Shown here piece after piece: positions 26,663 through 34,816 of a DNA stretch of 39,587 bases. A program made the translations under genes and the position numbers. Source of the DNA: Chloroflexota bacterium (lineage in GTDB: Bacteria; Chloroflexota; Dormibacteria; CF-121); contig VBJI01000005.1 of the NCBI GenBank assembly GCA_005880875.1, forward strand, positions 1-39,587, written 5' to 3'. Each line of letters opens with the position of its first letter. Position 1 is the first letter of the stretch. The notes under the pieces were generated by a model that was not told the DNA's origin, did no database searches, and worked only from the letters and a program-made list of their open reading frames with translations.

Positions 26663-28300
26663 ATGGCTAGCATCGCGCTACCGCGGCCAGCGGCCGCCCG
26701 TCGCAACGTCCTGCTCGAGTGGTTGACCACGGTCGATCACAAGAAGATCGGCATCCTCTACCTGTATACGACCTTCTTCTTCTTCCTGGTGGGCGGCATC
26801 ATGGCGCTCCTGATGCGGACCCAGCTGTCCGTCGGCGGCAACGATTTCCTGACGCCCAAGCTCTACAACCAGATCATGACCCTGCACGGCACCACCATGA
26901 TCTTTTTGTGGATCATCCCGGTCTTCTCCGGCTTCGGGAACTATTTCGTCCCGCTGATGATCGGGGCCCGCGACATGGCGTTTCCGCGGATCAACGCCTT
27001 CTCCTTCTGGTTGATTCCGCTGGGCGGCCTCACCATGTACAGCGGGCTTTTGACCCAGACCGGCGCGGCGGCGGCCGGCTGGACCGGCTACGTGCCGCTT
27101 ACCGAAAAGGCCTATGCCGTTGGCCTCGGCCAGGATCTGTGGATCCTCGGCCTGCACATTCTGGGCATCTCGTCGATCATGGGCGCCATCAACTTCCTGG
27201 TGACGATCCACAACATGCGCACCGGGGGGATGACCTGGTTCCGCCTGCCGCTCTTCGTCTGGTCGGTGGAGATCACGGCGGGCCTGACGCTGCTCGCCAG
27301 TCCCTTCCTCGCCGGCGTGCTCGCCATGGTGCTGATGGACCGCCAGCTCGGCACCCACTTCTTCAACCACGGCTCGGACCCGCTGCTCTACCAGTTCATC
27401 TTCTGGTTCTATTCGCATCCGGCGGTCTACATCATGATCTTGCCCGCGTTCGGGATCGTCTCCGAGGTCATCCCGGTGTTCAGTCGCAAACCGATCTTCG
27501 GCTACCGGGCGATGGCCTTCTCGATGGCGGCCATCGGCGTCCTCGGCTTCATGGTCTTCGCCCACCACATGTTCACCACTGGCCTGCCGCTCTCGCTCCA
27601 GGAATTCTTCATGGGAACCACCGCCCTGATCGCGGTCCCTTCCGGGGTGAAAGTGCTCAACTGGCTGACCACCCTGTGGGGAGGGTCGATCAAGTACACG
27701 GCGGCAATGCTGTTTGCCGTGGCATTCGTCCTGATGTTCCTGGTGGGGGGTGTCGACGGCGTCTTCTTGGCGTCGCTGGCGACCGACTACCAGATCCACG
27801 CCACCTACTGGGTGGTCTCGCATATCCACTATGTCCTCTTCGGTGGCAGCGTCTTCGGGGTGTTCGCGGGGTTCTTTTACTGGTTCCCCAAGCTCACCGG
27901 CCGCTATCTCAACGAGTCCCTGGGCAAGCTCCAGTTCTGGTTGCAACTGGTCGGCTTCAACGTCACCTTCATGCCGATGCACTTCCTCGGGCTGGAAGGG
28001 ATGCCGCGGCGGATTGCGGTCTGGCTGCCCAACCGCACCGATTGGGCGCCCTGGAACCTGATGGCGAGCATCGGGGCGTTCGTGATCGCGCTCGCGGTGC
28101 TGATCTTCCTCGTCAACTTTGCCATCAGCGTCCGTGGCGGGCGGCGGGCCCCGGCGGACCCCTGGCAGGGCAACACCCTCGAGTGGGCGACGACCTCGCC
28201 ACCCCCGGCCTACAACTTCGACACCATCCCGCCGGTCCGCAGCGGGCGTCCGCTTCGTGACCTGCGCCGGGGCGTGACGGCGGCCGCCGAGCACGCCTGA
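26663..28300 (+). CDS. ctaD: Cytochrome c oxidase subunit I
   Basis: The 545-residue protein is the catalytic subunit of a haem-copper oxidase. It has the haem and CuB ligands in TLHGTTMIFLWIIP, YSHPAVYIMILPAFGIVSE (the His-Tyr pair), HHMFTTGLP and HIHYVLFGGSVFGVFAGFFYW. It reduces oxygen to water and pumps protons. A good AAGGAG site (GATGAAGGAGATC) precedes ATG 26663. It lies between coxB and the ctaA-ctaB gene. No subunit III gene follows in the block. Confidence 0.97.
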   Translation: MASIALPRPAAARRNVLLEWLTTVDHKKIGILYLYTTFFFFLVGGIMALLMRTQLSVGGNDFLTPKLYNQIMTLHGTTMIFLWIIPVFSGFGNYFVPLMIGARDMAFPRINAFSFWLIPLGGLTMYSGLLTQTGAAAAGWTGYVPLTEKAYAVGLGQDLWILGLHILGISSIMGAINFLVTIHNMRTGGMTWFRLPLFVWSVEITAGLTLLASPFLAGVLAMVLMDRQLGTHFFNHGSDPLLYQFIFWFYSHPAVYIMILPAFGIVSEVIPVFSRKPIFGYRAMAFSMAAIGVLGFMVFAHHMFTTGLPLSLQEFFMGTTALIAVPSGVKVLNWLTTLWGGSIKYTAAMLFAVAFVLMFLVGGVDGVFLASLATDYQIHATYWVVSHIHYVLFGGSVFGVFAGFFYWFPKLTGRYLNESLGKLQFWLQLVGFNVTFMPMHFLGLEGMPRRIAVWLPNRTDWAPWNLMASIGAFVIALAVLIFLVNFAISVRGGRRAPADPWQGNTLEWATTSPPPAYNFDTIPPVRSGRPLRDLRRGVTAAAEHA

Positions 28301-28313
28301 TTCCACGGCCGCG

Positions 28314-29958
28314 ATGAAGGCGCTTCGCGGGTTGAGTCTGGCGACCGCGGTCGTGACCTATGCCCTGGTCGTGCTGGGCGGCGTGGTACGGGTCTCCGGC
28401 TCCGGGCTGGGGTGCCCGGATTGGCCGCTCTGCCACGGGCGCCTGCTGCCGCCGCTCAACCTGCACGCCATCATCGAGTACTCGCACCGGACCACGACGG
28501 TGCTGGCCACCACGCTTATGGTCCTGACGGCCGTGATGGCCTGGTTGTGGTTGCGCCGCCGACGCGACCTGGTGACCGGGGCGACGCTGGCCCTCGGGCT
28601 GCTGGTCGTCCAGATCACGCTCGGCGCGATCACCGTCAAGCTCGAGCTGCCCCCGATCGTGGTGCTGGTGCACCTGGCGAACGCGATGGCGCTGCTGGGT
28701 GCGGTCTCCGTCACGGCCGTCGCCGCGATGACGACTCCAATCCGCGGACGACATGACGTCGTGGCCATGCGCTGGGCCAGAGCGGCTGCCGCCGGCACCT
28801 ACCTCCTGATTGTCAGCGGCTCGCTGGTGGTTGCCAGCGGCGCCAGCGGGGCCTGCGATGCCTGGCCGCTCTGCGGTGGCGGCTTCAGCCTCGCGTTCGA
28901 TGGGCGACCGTCGATTCAGATCCTGCACCGCGCGCTGGCGGGCCTGATTGGGTTGCTCGTCGTGATCAGCCTGCTGATGGTCATGGCCCGCCATCGCCGC
29001 GAGCCGGCGGTACGCGGCACGGTCGCCCTGACGCTGGCGGCGCTCGCCTTCCAGGTGGCGGTGGGTGCCGCCGTCGTAACCCTGCATCTGCCGACGCCGC
29101 TGCGGGCGCTGCACCTGGCGCTGGCCGGAGCGGTCTGGGTGGGAACGGTCGCGCTCGCGGTGATCGCGGCGCGTTTGCCGCCGGTCGGCGACGCGATCGA
29201 TTTCCAGCGCGACGTCCCCGCCGCCCGATCCGCTCGGGAGGTGGTGCTCGACTACGTCAGCCTCGCCAAGCCCCGCATCATTCCGCTGCTCTTGATCACG
29301 GCGCTGGGCGGCATGATGATGGCCCGCCGCGGCTGGCCATCGACCGGACTCGTCGTCCTCACCCTGCTGGGGGGCGCGCTGGCGGCCGCGGGCGCGGCGG
29401 CCATCAACTGTTGGATCGACCGCGATATCGACCGCACCATGATGCGCACCCGGCATCGTCCGCTTCCCGACGGACGGATCGCTCCCAGCCACGCGCTCCT
29501 ATTCGGCATCGGGTTGGGCCTGGTGGCGTTCCTCGTCTTGGCCTTCTGGGTCAACGTGTTGGCGGCGACGCTGGCGATTGGCGGCCTGCTCTTCTACGTC
29601 TTCGTCTACACGGTCTGGCTCAAGCGCTCGACGGCCCAGAACATCGTCATCGGCGGGGCGGCCGGGGCGGTGCCCCCACTGGTCGGGTGGGCCGCCGTGA
29701 CCAACCAGCTGGACCTGACGGCGCTCTACCTCTTCGCCATCATCTTTCTGTGGACGCCGCCGCACTTCTGGGCGCTGGCGCGCGCTCGGCCGGCTGTACC
29801 TGGTCGGGGCGGTGGTGCTCGGTGGTGGTTTTTTGGGATTGGCGATCATAAACTGGCGGGCTCGGCGTCAGCGCTGGTCACGCTGGCTGTTCGATTACTC
29901 GATCGCTTACCTCGCGCTCTTGTTCGGGGTGATGGTTGCCGACCGCATGGTTGGATAG
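28314..29958 (+). pseudogene. CtaA-CtaB fusion (haem A synthase / haem O synthase) with a damaged CtaB end
   Basis: Residues 1 to about 300 are CtaA: GCPDWPLCHG and ACDAWPLCGG are its two Cys pairs, and SHR, HLANA, HRALAG and HLALAG carry its haem histidines. From about 305 (LDYVSLAKPRIIPLLLITAL) follows CtaB, with the first Asp motif NCWIDRDIDRTMMRTRHRPL. After TPPHFWALAR (about 29785) the frame breaks. The proper CtaB end continues in another frame from 29788 (GRLYLVGAVVLGGGFLG, then FDYSIAYLALLFG) to TAG 29958. The conserved segment between, with the second motif (DYxxAGVPMLP) and about 40-45 residues, is missing. If real, haem O synthesis would fail, yet the adjacent aa3 oxidase needs it, so an assembly deletion is likely. 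The uncorrected ORF ends at 29963. Confidence 0.85.
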
Positions 29959-29969
29959 GATGAGGGGCA

Positions 29970-30086
29970 ATGCATAAGGACGAGGCTCGACGAAACATAC
30001 GGCTGGGGACGTTGCTGTTCGTCACCGCGGTGATCATGCTCGGGCTGTCATTCGCCTGGGCACTGATCTACAACAACTTCGGCTGA
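29970..30086 (+). CDS. Small single-pass membrane protein, 38 residues
   Basis: ATG 29970 has GAGGGG upstream. The product starts MHKDEARRNIRLG and has one transmembrane helix (TLLFVTAVIMLGLSFAWAL) with a polar end. The TGA overlaps the ATG of the next gene (TGATG). It is too short for ordinary gene calls. The place between ctaA-ctaB and the subunit IV gene points to a small oxidase subunit, but no family is recognised. Confidence 0.58.
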   Translation: MHKDEARRNIRLGTLLFVTAVIMLGLSFAWALIYNNFG

Positions 30087-30307
30087 TGGCGGAGCCCGAG
30101 TCGACGGCACACGAAGAGGGACACGAGGCCTTTCACCTTCCGCCGCCGAGCCTCTGGCCGCCCGTGCTCGCTCTCGGGATCGCGTTCATCCTGACCGGGC
30201 TCATCGTCACCCCGGTGCTGCTGGTGGTCGGCATCATCCTTGCGGTCGTGGCGTTCGGGCTGTGGGTGCGCGCGGCGCGGCGCGAGTTCGACGAGCTGCC
30301 CGAATAA
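30086..30307 (+). CDS. Cytochrome c oxidase subunit IV-like small membrane protein
   Basis: The 73-residue protein has a polar N-terminus rich in His/Glu, the conserved stretch LPPPSLWPPVLALGIAF, and two hydrophobic helices. This resembles the small oxidase subunit IV seen in actinobacterial and Chloroflexota oxidase operons. It would be a structural subunit of the aa3 oxidase. The ATG overlaps the stop of the preceding small gene, so both are co-translated. Confidence 0.7.
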   Translation: MAEPESTAHEEGHEAFHLPPPSLWPPVLALGIAFILTGLIVTPVLLVVGIILAVVAFGLWVRAARREFDELPE

Positions 30308-30412
30308 GGTAGACACCTGATTCTCGCCCGCCAAAGGCGGTTGGCATTGCGGCGCGGCGACGGCGCCTCGTAAACTCATCCGGGACCAAGTCCGTTTCGC
30401 AAGGAGGCAATC

Positions 30413-30811
30413 GTGATCGTGTGGAAGATGGCGGTCGTCGTCGCCGGGAGCGCCCTGATGCTCACCGCGTGCGGTGGCGGTGGCAGCACCGGCAGCTCGG
30501 GCGGTAGCGGCTGCAACCAGACCGGCGGTAGCACCAGCGGAACCGGAACGCAGGTGGTCAAGCTCAACCCCGATCCGAACACGGTCGGCCGCTTCGACCC
30601 CAGCCCCGTCAATGTCAAAGTGGGCGATACGGTCGAATGGGACTGGGTCGACAGTTCCGCCCCGCACACCGTCACGGCTGACGATGGAAGCTTCGAGTCA
30701 TGCACCCAGAATGCCGGCTTCAAATTCGTGGTCACCTTCAGCAAGGCGGGCGACGTCAAGTACCACTGCTCCATCCACGCCCAGATGATCGGCGAAGTGA
30801 AAGTCGGGTAG
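30413..30811 (+). CDS. Plastocyanin-like cupredoxin lipoprotein
   Basis: The 132-residue protein has a lipoprotein signal with lipobox LTAC (Cys20), a Gly/Ser-rich linker to about residue 45, and a cupredoxin domain with type I copper ligands H85 (APHTVTADDGSF), C119, H122 and M125 (YHCSIHAQM). It should carry single electrons on the outer face of the membrane, possibly to the CuA or cupredoxin domain of the oxidase. The GTG start at 30413 follows AAGGAGG at five bases. It resembles the C-terminal domain of the CoxB fusion in the same window. The DUF3465 lipoprotein gene begins four bases after its stop. Confidence 0.88.
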   Translation: MIVWKMAVVVAGSALMLTACGGGGSTGSSGGSGCNQTGGSTSGTGTQVVKLNPDPNTVGRFDPSPVNVKVGDTVEWDWVDSSAPHTVTADDGSFESCTQNAGFKFVVTFSKAGDVKYHCSIHAQMIGEVKVG

Positions 30812-30815
30812 ATCC

Positions 30816-31217
30816 ATGTGGCGGCTCGCCGCGCTGGTCAGCGCGGTCTGGCTGGCCAGCTGCGGCGCCGCGGCGCAACCGGACGATGCGGCGATCGCCG
30901 CGGACTTCCACAACCATCAGTCGAACGTCGAGGTGACCGCCGAGGGGACCGTGGTTCGATTGCTTGCGGATCGAACAAGTAGCACCGGGACCCACGAGCA
31001 ATTCATCATCAAGCTGAGCTCGCAAAACCTCACCATCGAGGTCGAGCACAACATCAGCATCGGGCGGCGGGTGCCAATCGCCGAGGGTGATCACGTGATC
31101 GTTCACGGCGAGTATGTCTGGGACTCGAAGGGCGGCCTGATCCACTTCACCCATCACGATCCACAGGGCACGCACGAGGGTGGTTACGTCGAGGACAGCG
31201 GCACGACCTACGACTGA
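30816..31217 (+). CDS. DUF3465 lipoprotein
   Basis: The 133-residue protein has a short lipoprotein signal with Cys16 (WLASC) and a DUF3465-like domain marked by ISIGRRVPIAEGDHVIVHGEY and HHDPQGTHEGGYVEDSGTTY. The domain is an OB-fold-like beta domain of unknown function. It follows the cupredoxin lipoprotein by four bases, so the two are likely co-expressed and both anchored on the outer face. It ends 27 bases from the convergent birA gene. Confidence 0.75.
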   Translation: MWRLAALVSAVWLASCGAAAQPDDAAIAADFHNHQSNVEVTAEGTVVRLLADRTSSTGTHEQFIIKLSSQNLTIEVEHNISIGRRVPIAEGDHVIVHGEYVWDSKGGLIHFTHHDPQGTHEGGYVEDSGTTYD

Positions 31218-31244
31218 GGCGTCGCCGGCAGTCTCGGGGCGGTG

Positions 31245-32012
31245 TCAGACCAGGCGAACCCGTTCGACCTCACCGGCGACCACGGCGAGGCGAGTCCCGT
31301 CGGCGGTCCGCACCAGCAGCGCCCCATCGCCTCCGATGTCCTCCGCGATGCCGCGGATCAGTGCGCCGTCGCGCTGAAACGTAACCGGCCGGCCCAGCAT
31401 CGAGCTCCGGCTGCGCCAGCCGGGCACGATCCAGTCGACGCCCTCTCGATCGGCGCGGTCGTAGGCGTTGGCGAGGTCGTTGAGAATCGCCGCCAGCAAC
31501 GCCTCGCGCTCGACCGGGTGCCCCAGCTCGACTCTGAGCGAGGTGGCGCCCTCCGGAAGGTCATCGGCCGATTGGTTGACGTTGACCCCGACACCGAGGA
31601 CGACGGCCGGTCCGGCCGGACGCTCGAGCAAGATGCCGGCGAGCTTTCTGCCGTTGAGCAGGACATCGTTCGGCCACTTGAGATCCGGCGCCGCGGCAGT
31701 CGAGACCTCGATGCCGCCCGCCACCGTGATGGCCGCCAGCAAGGACAGCAGAGGGAGGACATCGATCGGTGGGCGCAGGACGGTGGAAAACAACAACGCC
31801 TGACCCTGCGGTGCGATCCAGGATCGGCCCTGCCGGCCCCGACCCCCTCGCTGGAAGTCCGTCACGATGGTCCAACCCTGCCCGGCCCCTTGCATCGCCG
31901 CTACCCGAGCCGAATCCTGGGTGCTGTCGCAGGCCGGCTCGTACTGCAGCGACCATTGGATTTCGCCGATGGCGAGGCGAGTGCGCACCCGATCCAGGTC
32001 GAAATGGCTCAT
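31245..32012 (-). CDS. birA: Biotin-[acetyl-CoA-carboxylase] ligase
   Basis: The 255-residue protein has the biotin ligase motifs GGRGRQGRSWIAP (biotinyl-AMP loop), LKWPNDVLLNGRKLAGIL and GVGVNVNQ, and a C-terminal SH3-like domain. No helix-turn-helix precedes it, so it is a group I ligase without repressor function. It attaches biotin to carrier proteins such as AccB. ATG 32012 is preferred; its ATGA overlaps the EamA stop, and the longer frame would run into EamA. The accA/accD genes in the same window are its natural clients through AccB. Confidence 0.92.
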   Translation of the reverse strand: MSHFDLDRVRTRLAIGEIQWSLQYEPACDSTQDSARVAAMQGAGQGWTIVTDFQRGGRGRQGRSWIAPQGQALLFSTVLRPPIDVLPLLSLLAAITVAGGIEVSTAAAPDLKWPNDVLLNGRKLAGILLERPAGPAVVLGVGVNVNQSADDLPEGATSLRVELGHPVEREALLAAILNDLANAYDRADREGVDWIVPGWRSRSSMLGRPVTFQRDGALIRGIAEDIGGDGALLVRTADGTRLAVVAGEVERVRLV

Positions 32013-32917
32013 TGCAGCACCGGGGTCGTCAGCGTGTGCTCCCGGCTGGCCAACTGCACGGTCACGATTCCGGCCACGATCAGGGCCGCGCCCGCGACCT
32101 GCAGCGGATGCAACCGGTCGCCCAGGACCAGGAAGGCGATCAGGCCGGCGAACACCGGCTCGGCGGTGGCGACAATGCCGGCCGATGAGGGGCGGATGGT
32201 GCGAAGCGCGATCACGAAGAGTGCATGGGCCGCCAGCGTCCCAACCAGCCCGACCAATGCCATCACGATCCAGATGCGCCAATCCATCGGTAGCCCGGTA
32301 CGGGTGACGGCGTCGAAGGCGAGCCACAGGATACTGCCGCTCCCGAACCCGTAGAGCAGGATGGTCCAGGTATCGAGTCGCCGCGCCAGCGTCGAGGCTC
32401 TCAAAATGTAGAAGGCAAAGAAGGCCGCCGACACGAGACCCAGCATGACACCGGGCAGGTTGACGCGGAAGAGCGCGGGCTGATACGCGCCGACGGCGAA
32501 GAACGCGCCGATCAGCACCAACCCCAGGGCTGTCCAGACCCGGGCACCGACCGCCTGGCGGCGGTGATAGCGCTCGAACGCGGTCACCGCCACCAGTCCC
32601 AGGTACTGAACGAGAAGCGCGACCGCGATGTTGATCCGGGCAATCGTCAGGTAATAGCTGAGCTGGACGCCAGCCAGCCCCACGCCCCCGAAAACCGCCA
32701 GCGCCGGCAACTCGCGGCGGCCGACGCGAAGCAGGCTCGGCCGCAGCAGCAGGAGCGAGAGGAAGAGCCAGGTAAAGGCCGCCCAGATCCGAAGTTGAGC
32801 CAGCACCAGCGGCGAATACCCGAGCTTGAAGAGCGCCTTGACCAGGTTGCCGCCTGCCGCGAACAGGAGGGCGGAGGAGACCACCAGGAGGTAGCCGGCC
32901 GGCGAGTTCTTGACCAA
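32009..32917 (-). CDS. EamA/DMT-family transporter
   Basis: The 302-residue protein has about ten transmembrane helices in two EamA repeats (first: SSALLFAAGGNLVKALFK; second: MLGLVSAAFFAFYILRAST), with GIVATAEPVFAGLIAFLVLGD near the end. Members export or import amino acids, metabolites or cofactors, and the substrate cannot be read from the sequence. The TTG start at 32917 has no clear ribosome-binding site. Its stop overlaps the birA start, so it is co-expressed with biotin ligase. A link to biotin is possible but not shown by sequence. Confidence 0.85.
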   Translation of the reverse strand: MVKNSPAGYLLVVSSALLFAAGGNLVKALFKLGYSPLVLAQLRIWAAFTWLFLSLLLLRPSLLRVGRRELPALAVFGGVGLAGVQLSYYLTIARINIAVALLVQYLGLVAVTAFERYHRRQAVGARVWTALGLVLIGAFFAVGAYQPALFRVNLPGVMLGLVSAAFFAFYILRASTLARRLDTWTILLYGFGSGSILWLAFDAVTRTGLPMDWRIWIVMALVGLVGTLAAHALFVIALRTIRPSSAGIVATAEPVFAGLIAFLVLGDRLHPLQVAGAALIVAGIVTVQLASREHTLTTPVLQ

Positions 32918-32938
32918 TTCGATGGTTGAAAGTAATCT
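32910..32938 (+). promoter_or_regulatory. Sigma-70-type promoter for the gene at 32953
   Basis: TTGACC (32910-32915), a 17-base spacer and TAATCT (32933-32938) give a good match. Transcription would start about eight bases before the ATG. It overlaps the start region of the divergent EamA gene. Confidence 0.55.
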
Positions 32939-32952
32939 AGCGTTCGGGAAGC

Positions 32953-33303
32953 ATGGCTCGGACCCTCTCGACCGGGCGCATGATCGAGCAGACCTCGGTC
33001 CAGATCTCGGCGCTCCGCGAGCGGTGGCACGCGGAACGCGAGCTCCGCTATGCCCGACGGAACCGGATCCGTCATATCGACCGGCTCCTGGACGAGCTCG
33101 AGATGCTCAATATCGCCGAGGAGACCCAGCTTCCGGCCGATCTGGCGCTGCGCGTACAGCGGCTGGCCGCCGAGATGGAGCATCCGCTGGGCAATCGGGC
33201 GCCCGAGGACCTGACGATCGGCGAGTCCATGGATTCCCTGTACGACCTGCAGGATGGGCTGATGCTGACCCTCGAAGGCGTCGAGGACGAGGAAGAGCCC
33301 TAG
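32953..33303 (+). CDS. Hypothetical helical protein
   Basis: The 116-residue product is charged and helical, with many Arg/Glu (LRERWHAERELRYARRNRIR, then LDELEMLNIAEE), and the C-terminus is acidic. I do not recognise a family. It is preceded by a good promoter and is divergent from EamA-birA. The gap behind it to the thiolase end, 33304-33531, holds no convincing gene. Confidence 0.6.
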   Translation: MARTLSTGRMIEQTSVQISALRERWHAERELRYARRNRIRHIDRLLDELEMLNIAEETQLPADLALRVQRLAAEMEHPLGNRAPEDLTIGESMDSLYDLQDGLMLTLEGVEDEEEP

Positions 33304-33531
33304 AAAAATCGCCGCGACCGGCTAATGCTTCGGCTGGGTCGGCTTGTCCTTGCCGGAAAGCGGGACGAGCGCCATCGTCGACGCGAAGCCGGTGACAACC
33401 AGGCGGCGTTGCATGGCACGACCCAGAAGGAGCATGGCGGTCACGCCCTGATGATCCAGCAGCGCCGATGGCAACTGGGGGAAAGGCTCGGTCGCAGGGT
33501 GCGCACAGCTTGGTGGCGCCGCGCTGACGGT

Positions 33532-34734
33532 CTAGCGGGCGAGGTTCTCCACGATGGTCGCGATCCCCTGGCCGACCCCAATGCACATGGTGGCCAGCCC
33601 GTAGCGGGCCTTGCGACGGCTGAGCTCGTGCACCAGCGTGGCGATGATCCGGACGCCGCTGGCTCCCAGCGGATGTCCCAGCGCGATGGCGCCGCCGTTT
33701 GGATTGACCCGCTCGGGGTCGAGCTCGAGGTCACGCATGCAGGCGATCACCTGCGAGGCGAAGGCCTCGTTCAACTCGACGAGGTCGAGATCGCCGGCCT
33801 GCAGCCCGGCGCGGGTCAGGGCCTTGCGCGTCGCGGGAATCGGCCCGAGACCCATGCACGATGGATCCACGCCGGCGCTGGCCGCCGCCACGACCCGCGC
33901 GATCGGGCGAGCCTTCAGCCGGTTGGCGTGCGATTCCGACATCATCACCAGGCAGGCGGCTCCGTCGTTCAACGGCGAGGAATTGCCCGCCGTCACGGTC
34001 CCGTCTTTTTCGAACGCCGGCTTGAGCCCCGCGAGTTTTTCAAAGCTGGTGTCAGCCCGCGGTCCCTCGTCCTTCTCAAACGCCGACCCATCGGTCAAAC
34101 CGACCGGCACCAGTTCGTTGCGGAAGTGGCAGGCGGCCTGCGCCGCGATCGCCTTTTGATGACTGTGTAGTGCCCAGCGATCCTGCTCCTCCCGGCTGAT
34201 CGCGTAGCGGCGGGCGACCACTTCCGCGGTCTGCCCGAGGCTGATCGGCGGATACTGCTCGGCGAGTCGCGGATTGATCATCCGCCAGCCGATCGTGCTG
34301 TCATACAACGTTTGCGGGCCGCGGGCGAACTCCCGGTGGGGTTTCTCCAGGATGTAAGGCGCGCGCGTCATACTCTCGACCCCGCCCGCGAGAAAACACC
34401 CGCCGTTCCCGGTCTCGATCTCTCGCGTCGCGGAGACGACCGCCTGCATCCCAGAACCGCAGAGGCGATTCATGGTGGCGGCCGGGATGTCGACCGGAAG
34501 CCCCGCCAGCAGCACGGCCATCCGGGCGACGTTCCGGTTATCCTCGCCCGCCTGGTTTGCATCACCGAAGTAGACGTCCTCGATGCCCGCCGGGTCGAGC
34601 TGATTGCGCCGCACCGCCTGCGCCACGACGAGGGCCGCAAGATCGTCCGCTCTGACGTCCTTCAGCGCCCCGCCGTAGCGCCCGATGGGGGTTCGCAGCG
34701 CATCGACGATGACGGCGGTTTCCACGAAATTCAT
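33532..34734 (-). CDS. Thiolase (acetyl-CoA acyltransferase, PcaF-like)
   Basis: The 400-residue protein has the thiolase catalytic residues C92 (NRLCGSGMQA), H354 (GGAIALGHPLGASG) and C384 (TMCIGVGQG). The segment FGDANQAGEDNRNVARMA is typical of the 3-oxoadipyl-CoA thiolase (PcaF/PaaJ) branch, but general beta-oxidation thiolase activity is possible as well. It cleaves 3-oxoacyl-CoA with CoA to give acetyl-CoA. No other catabolic gene lies beside it. Two REP-like palindromes lie immediately upstream. Confidence 0.9.
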   Translation of the reverse strand: MNFVETAVIVDALRTPIGRYGGALKDVRADDLAALVVAQAVRRNQLDPAGIEDVYFGDANQAGEDNRNVARMAVLLAGLPVDIPAATMNRLCGSGMQAVVSATREIETGNGGCFLAGGVESMTRAPYILEKPHREFARGPQTLYDSTIGWRMINPRLAEQYPPISLGQTAEVVARRYAISREEQDRWALHSHQKAIAAQAACHFRNELVPVGLTDGSAFEKDEGPRADTSFEKLAGLKPAFEKDGTVTAGNSSPLNDGAACLVMMSESHANRLKARPIARVVAAASAGVDPSCMGLGPIPATRKALTRAGLQAGDLDLVELNEAFASQVIACMRDLELDPERVNPNGGAIALGHPLGASGVRIIATLVHELSRRKARYGLATMCIGVGQGIATIVENLAR

Positions 34735-34737
34735 GCT

Positions 34738-34765
34738 ACACGCGGGAATCCCGCGACCCTGACGT
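34738..34765 (+). repeat. REP-like palindromic repeat, copy 2
   Basis: ACACGCGGGAATCCCGCG is followed by ACCCTGACGT. It matches copy 1 at 2812-2843 almost completely apart from one A in the loop and TGA in the tail. It begins four bases upstream of the thiolase start codon. Confidence 0.62.
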
Positions 34766-34770
34766 CCGCT

Positions 34771-34799
34771 ATACGCGGGAATCCCGCGAGCGTGAACGT
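34771..34799 (+). repeat. REP-like palindromic repeat, copy 3
   Basis: ATACGCGGGAATCCCGCG is followed by AGCGTGAACGT. The palindromic core is identical to copy 2, five bases away in direct orientation, but the tail differs. It ends 18 bases before the HD-domain gene. Confidence 0.55.
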
Positions 34800-34816
34800 A
34801 AAATCAGGGCGAACTG

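Noticed and set aside
26678-28306. Long minus-strand frame (542 codons) opposite ctaD
   Set aside because: It is the antisense of a clearly conserved oxidase subunit I; the product is low-complexity and rich in Glu, Arg, Asp and His, with no domain.
33324-33531. Small minus-strand frame ending PLSGKDKPTQPKH behind the thiolase
   Set aside because: It has no ribosome-binding site, no recognisable motif and is in frame with the thiolase stop, so it may be simple read-through sequence; not supported enough to call.
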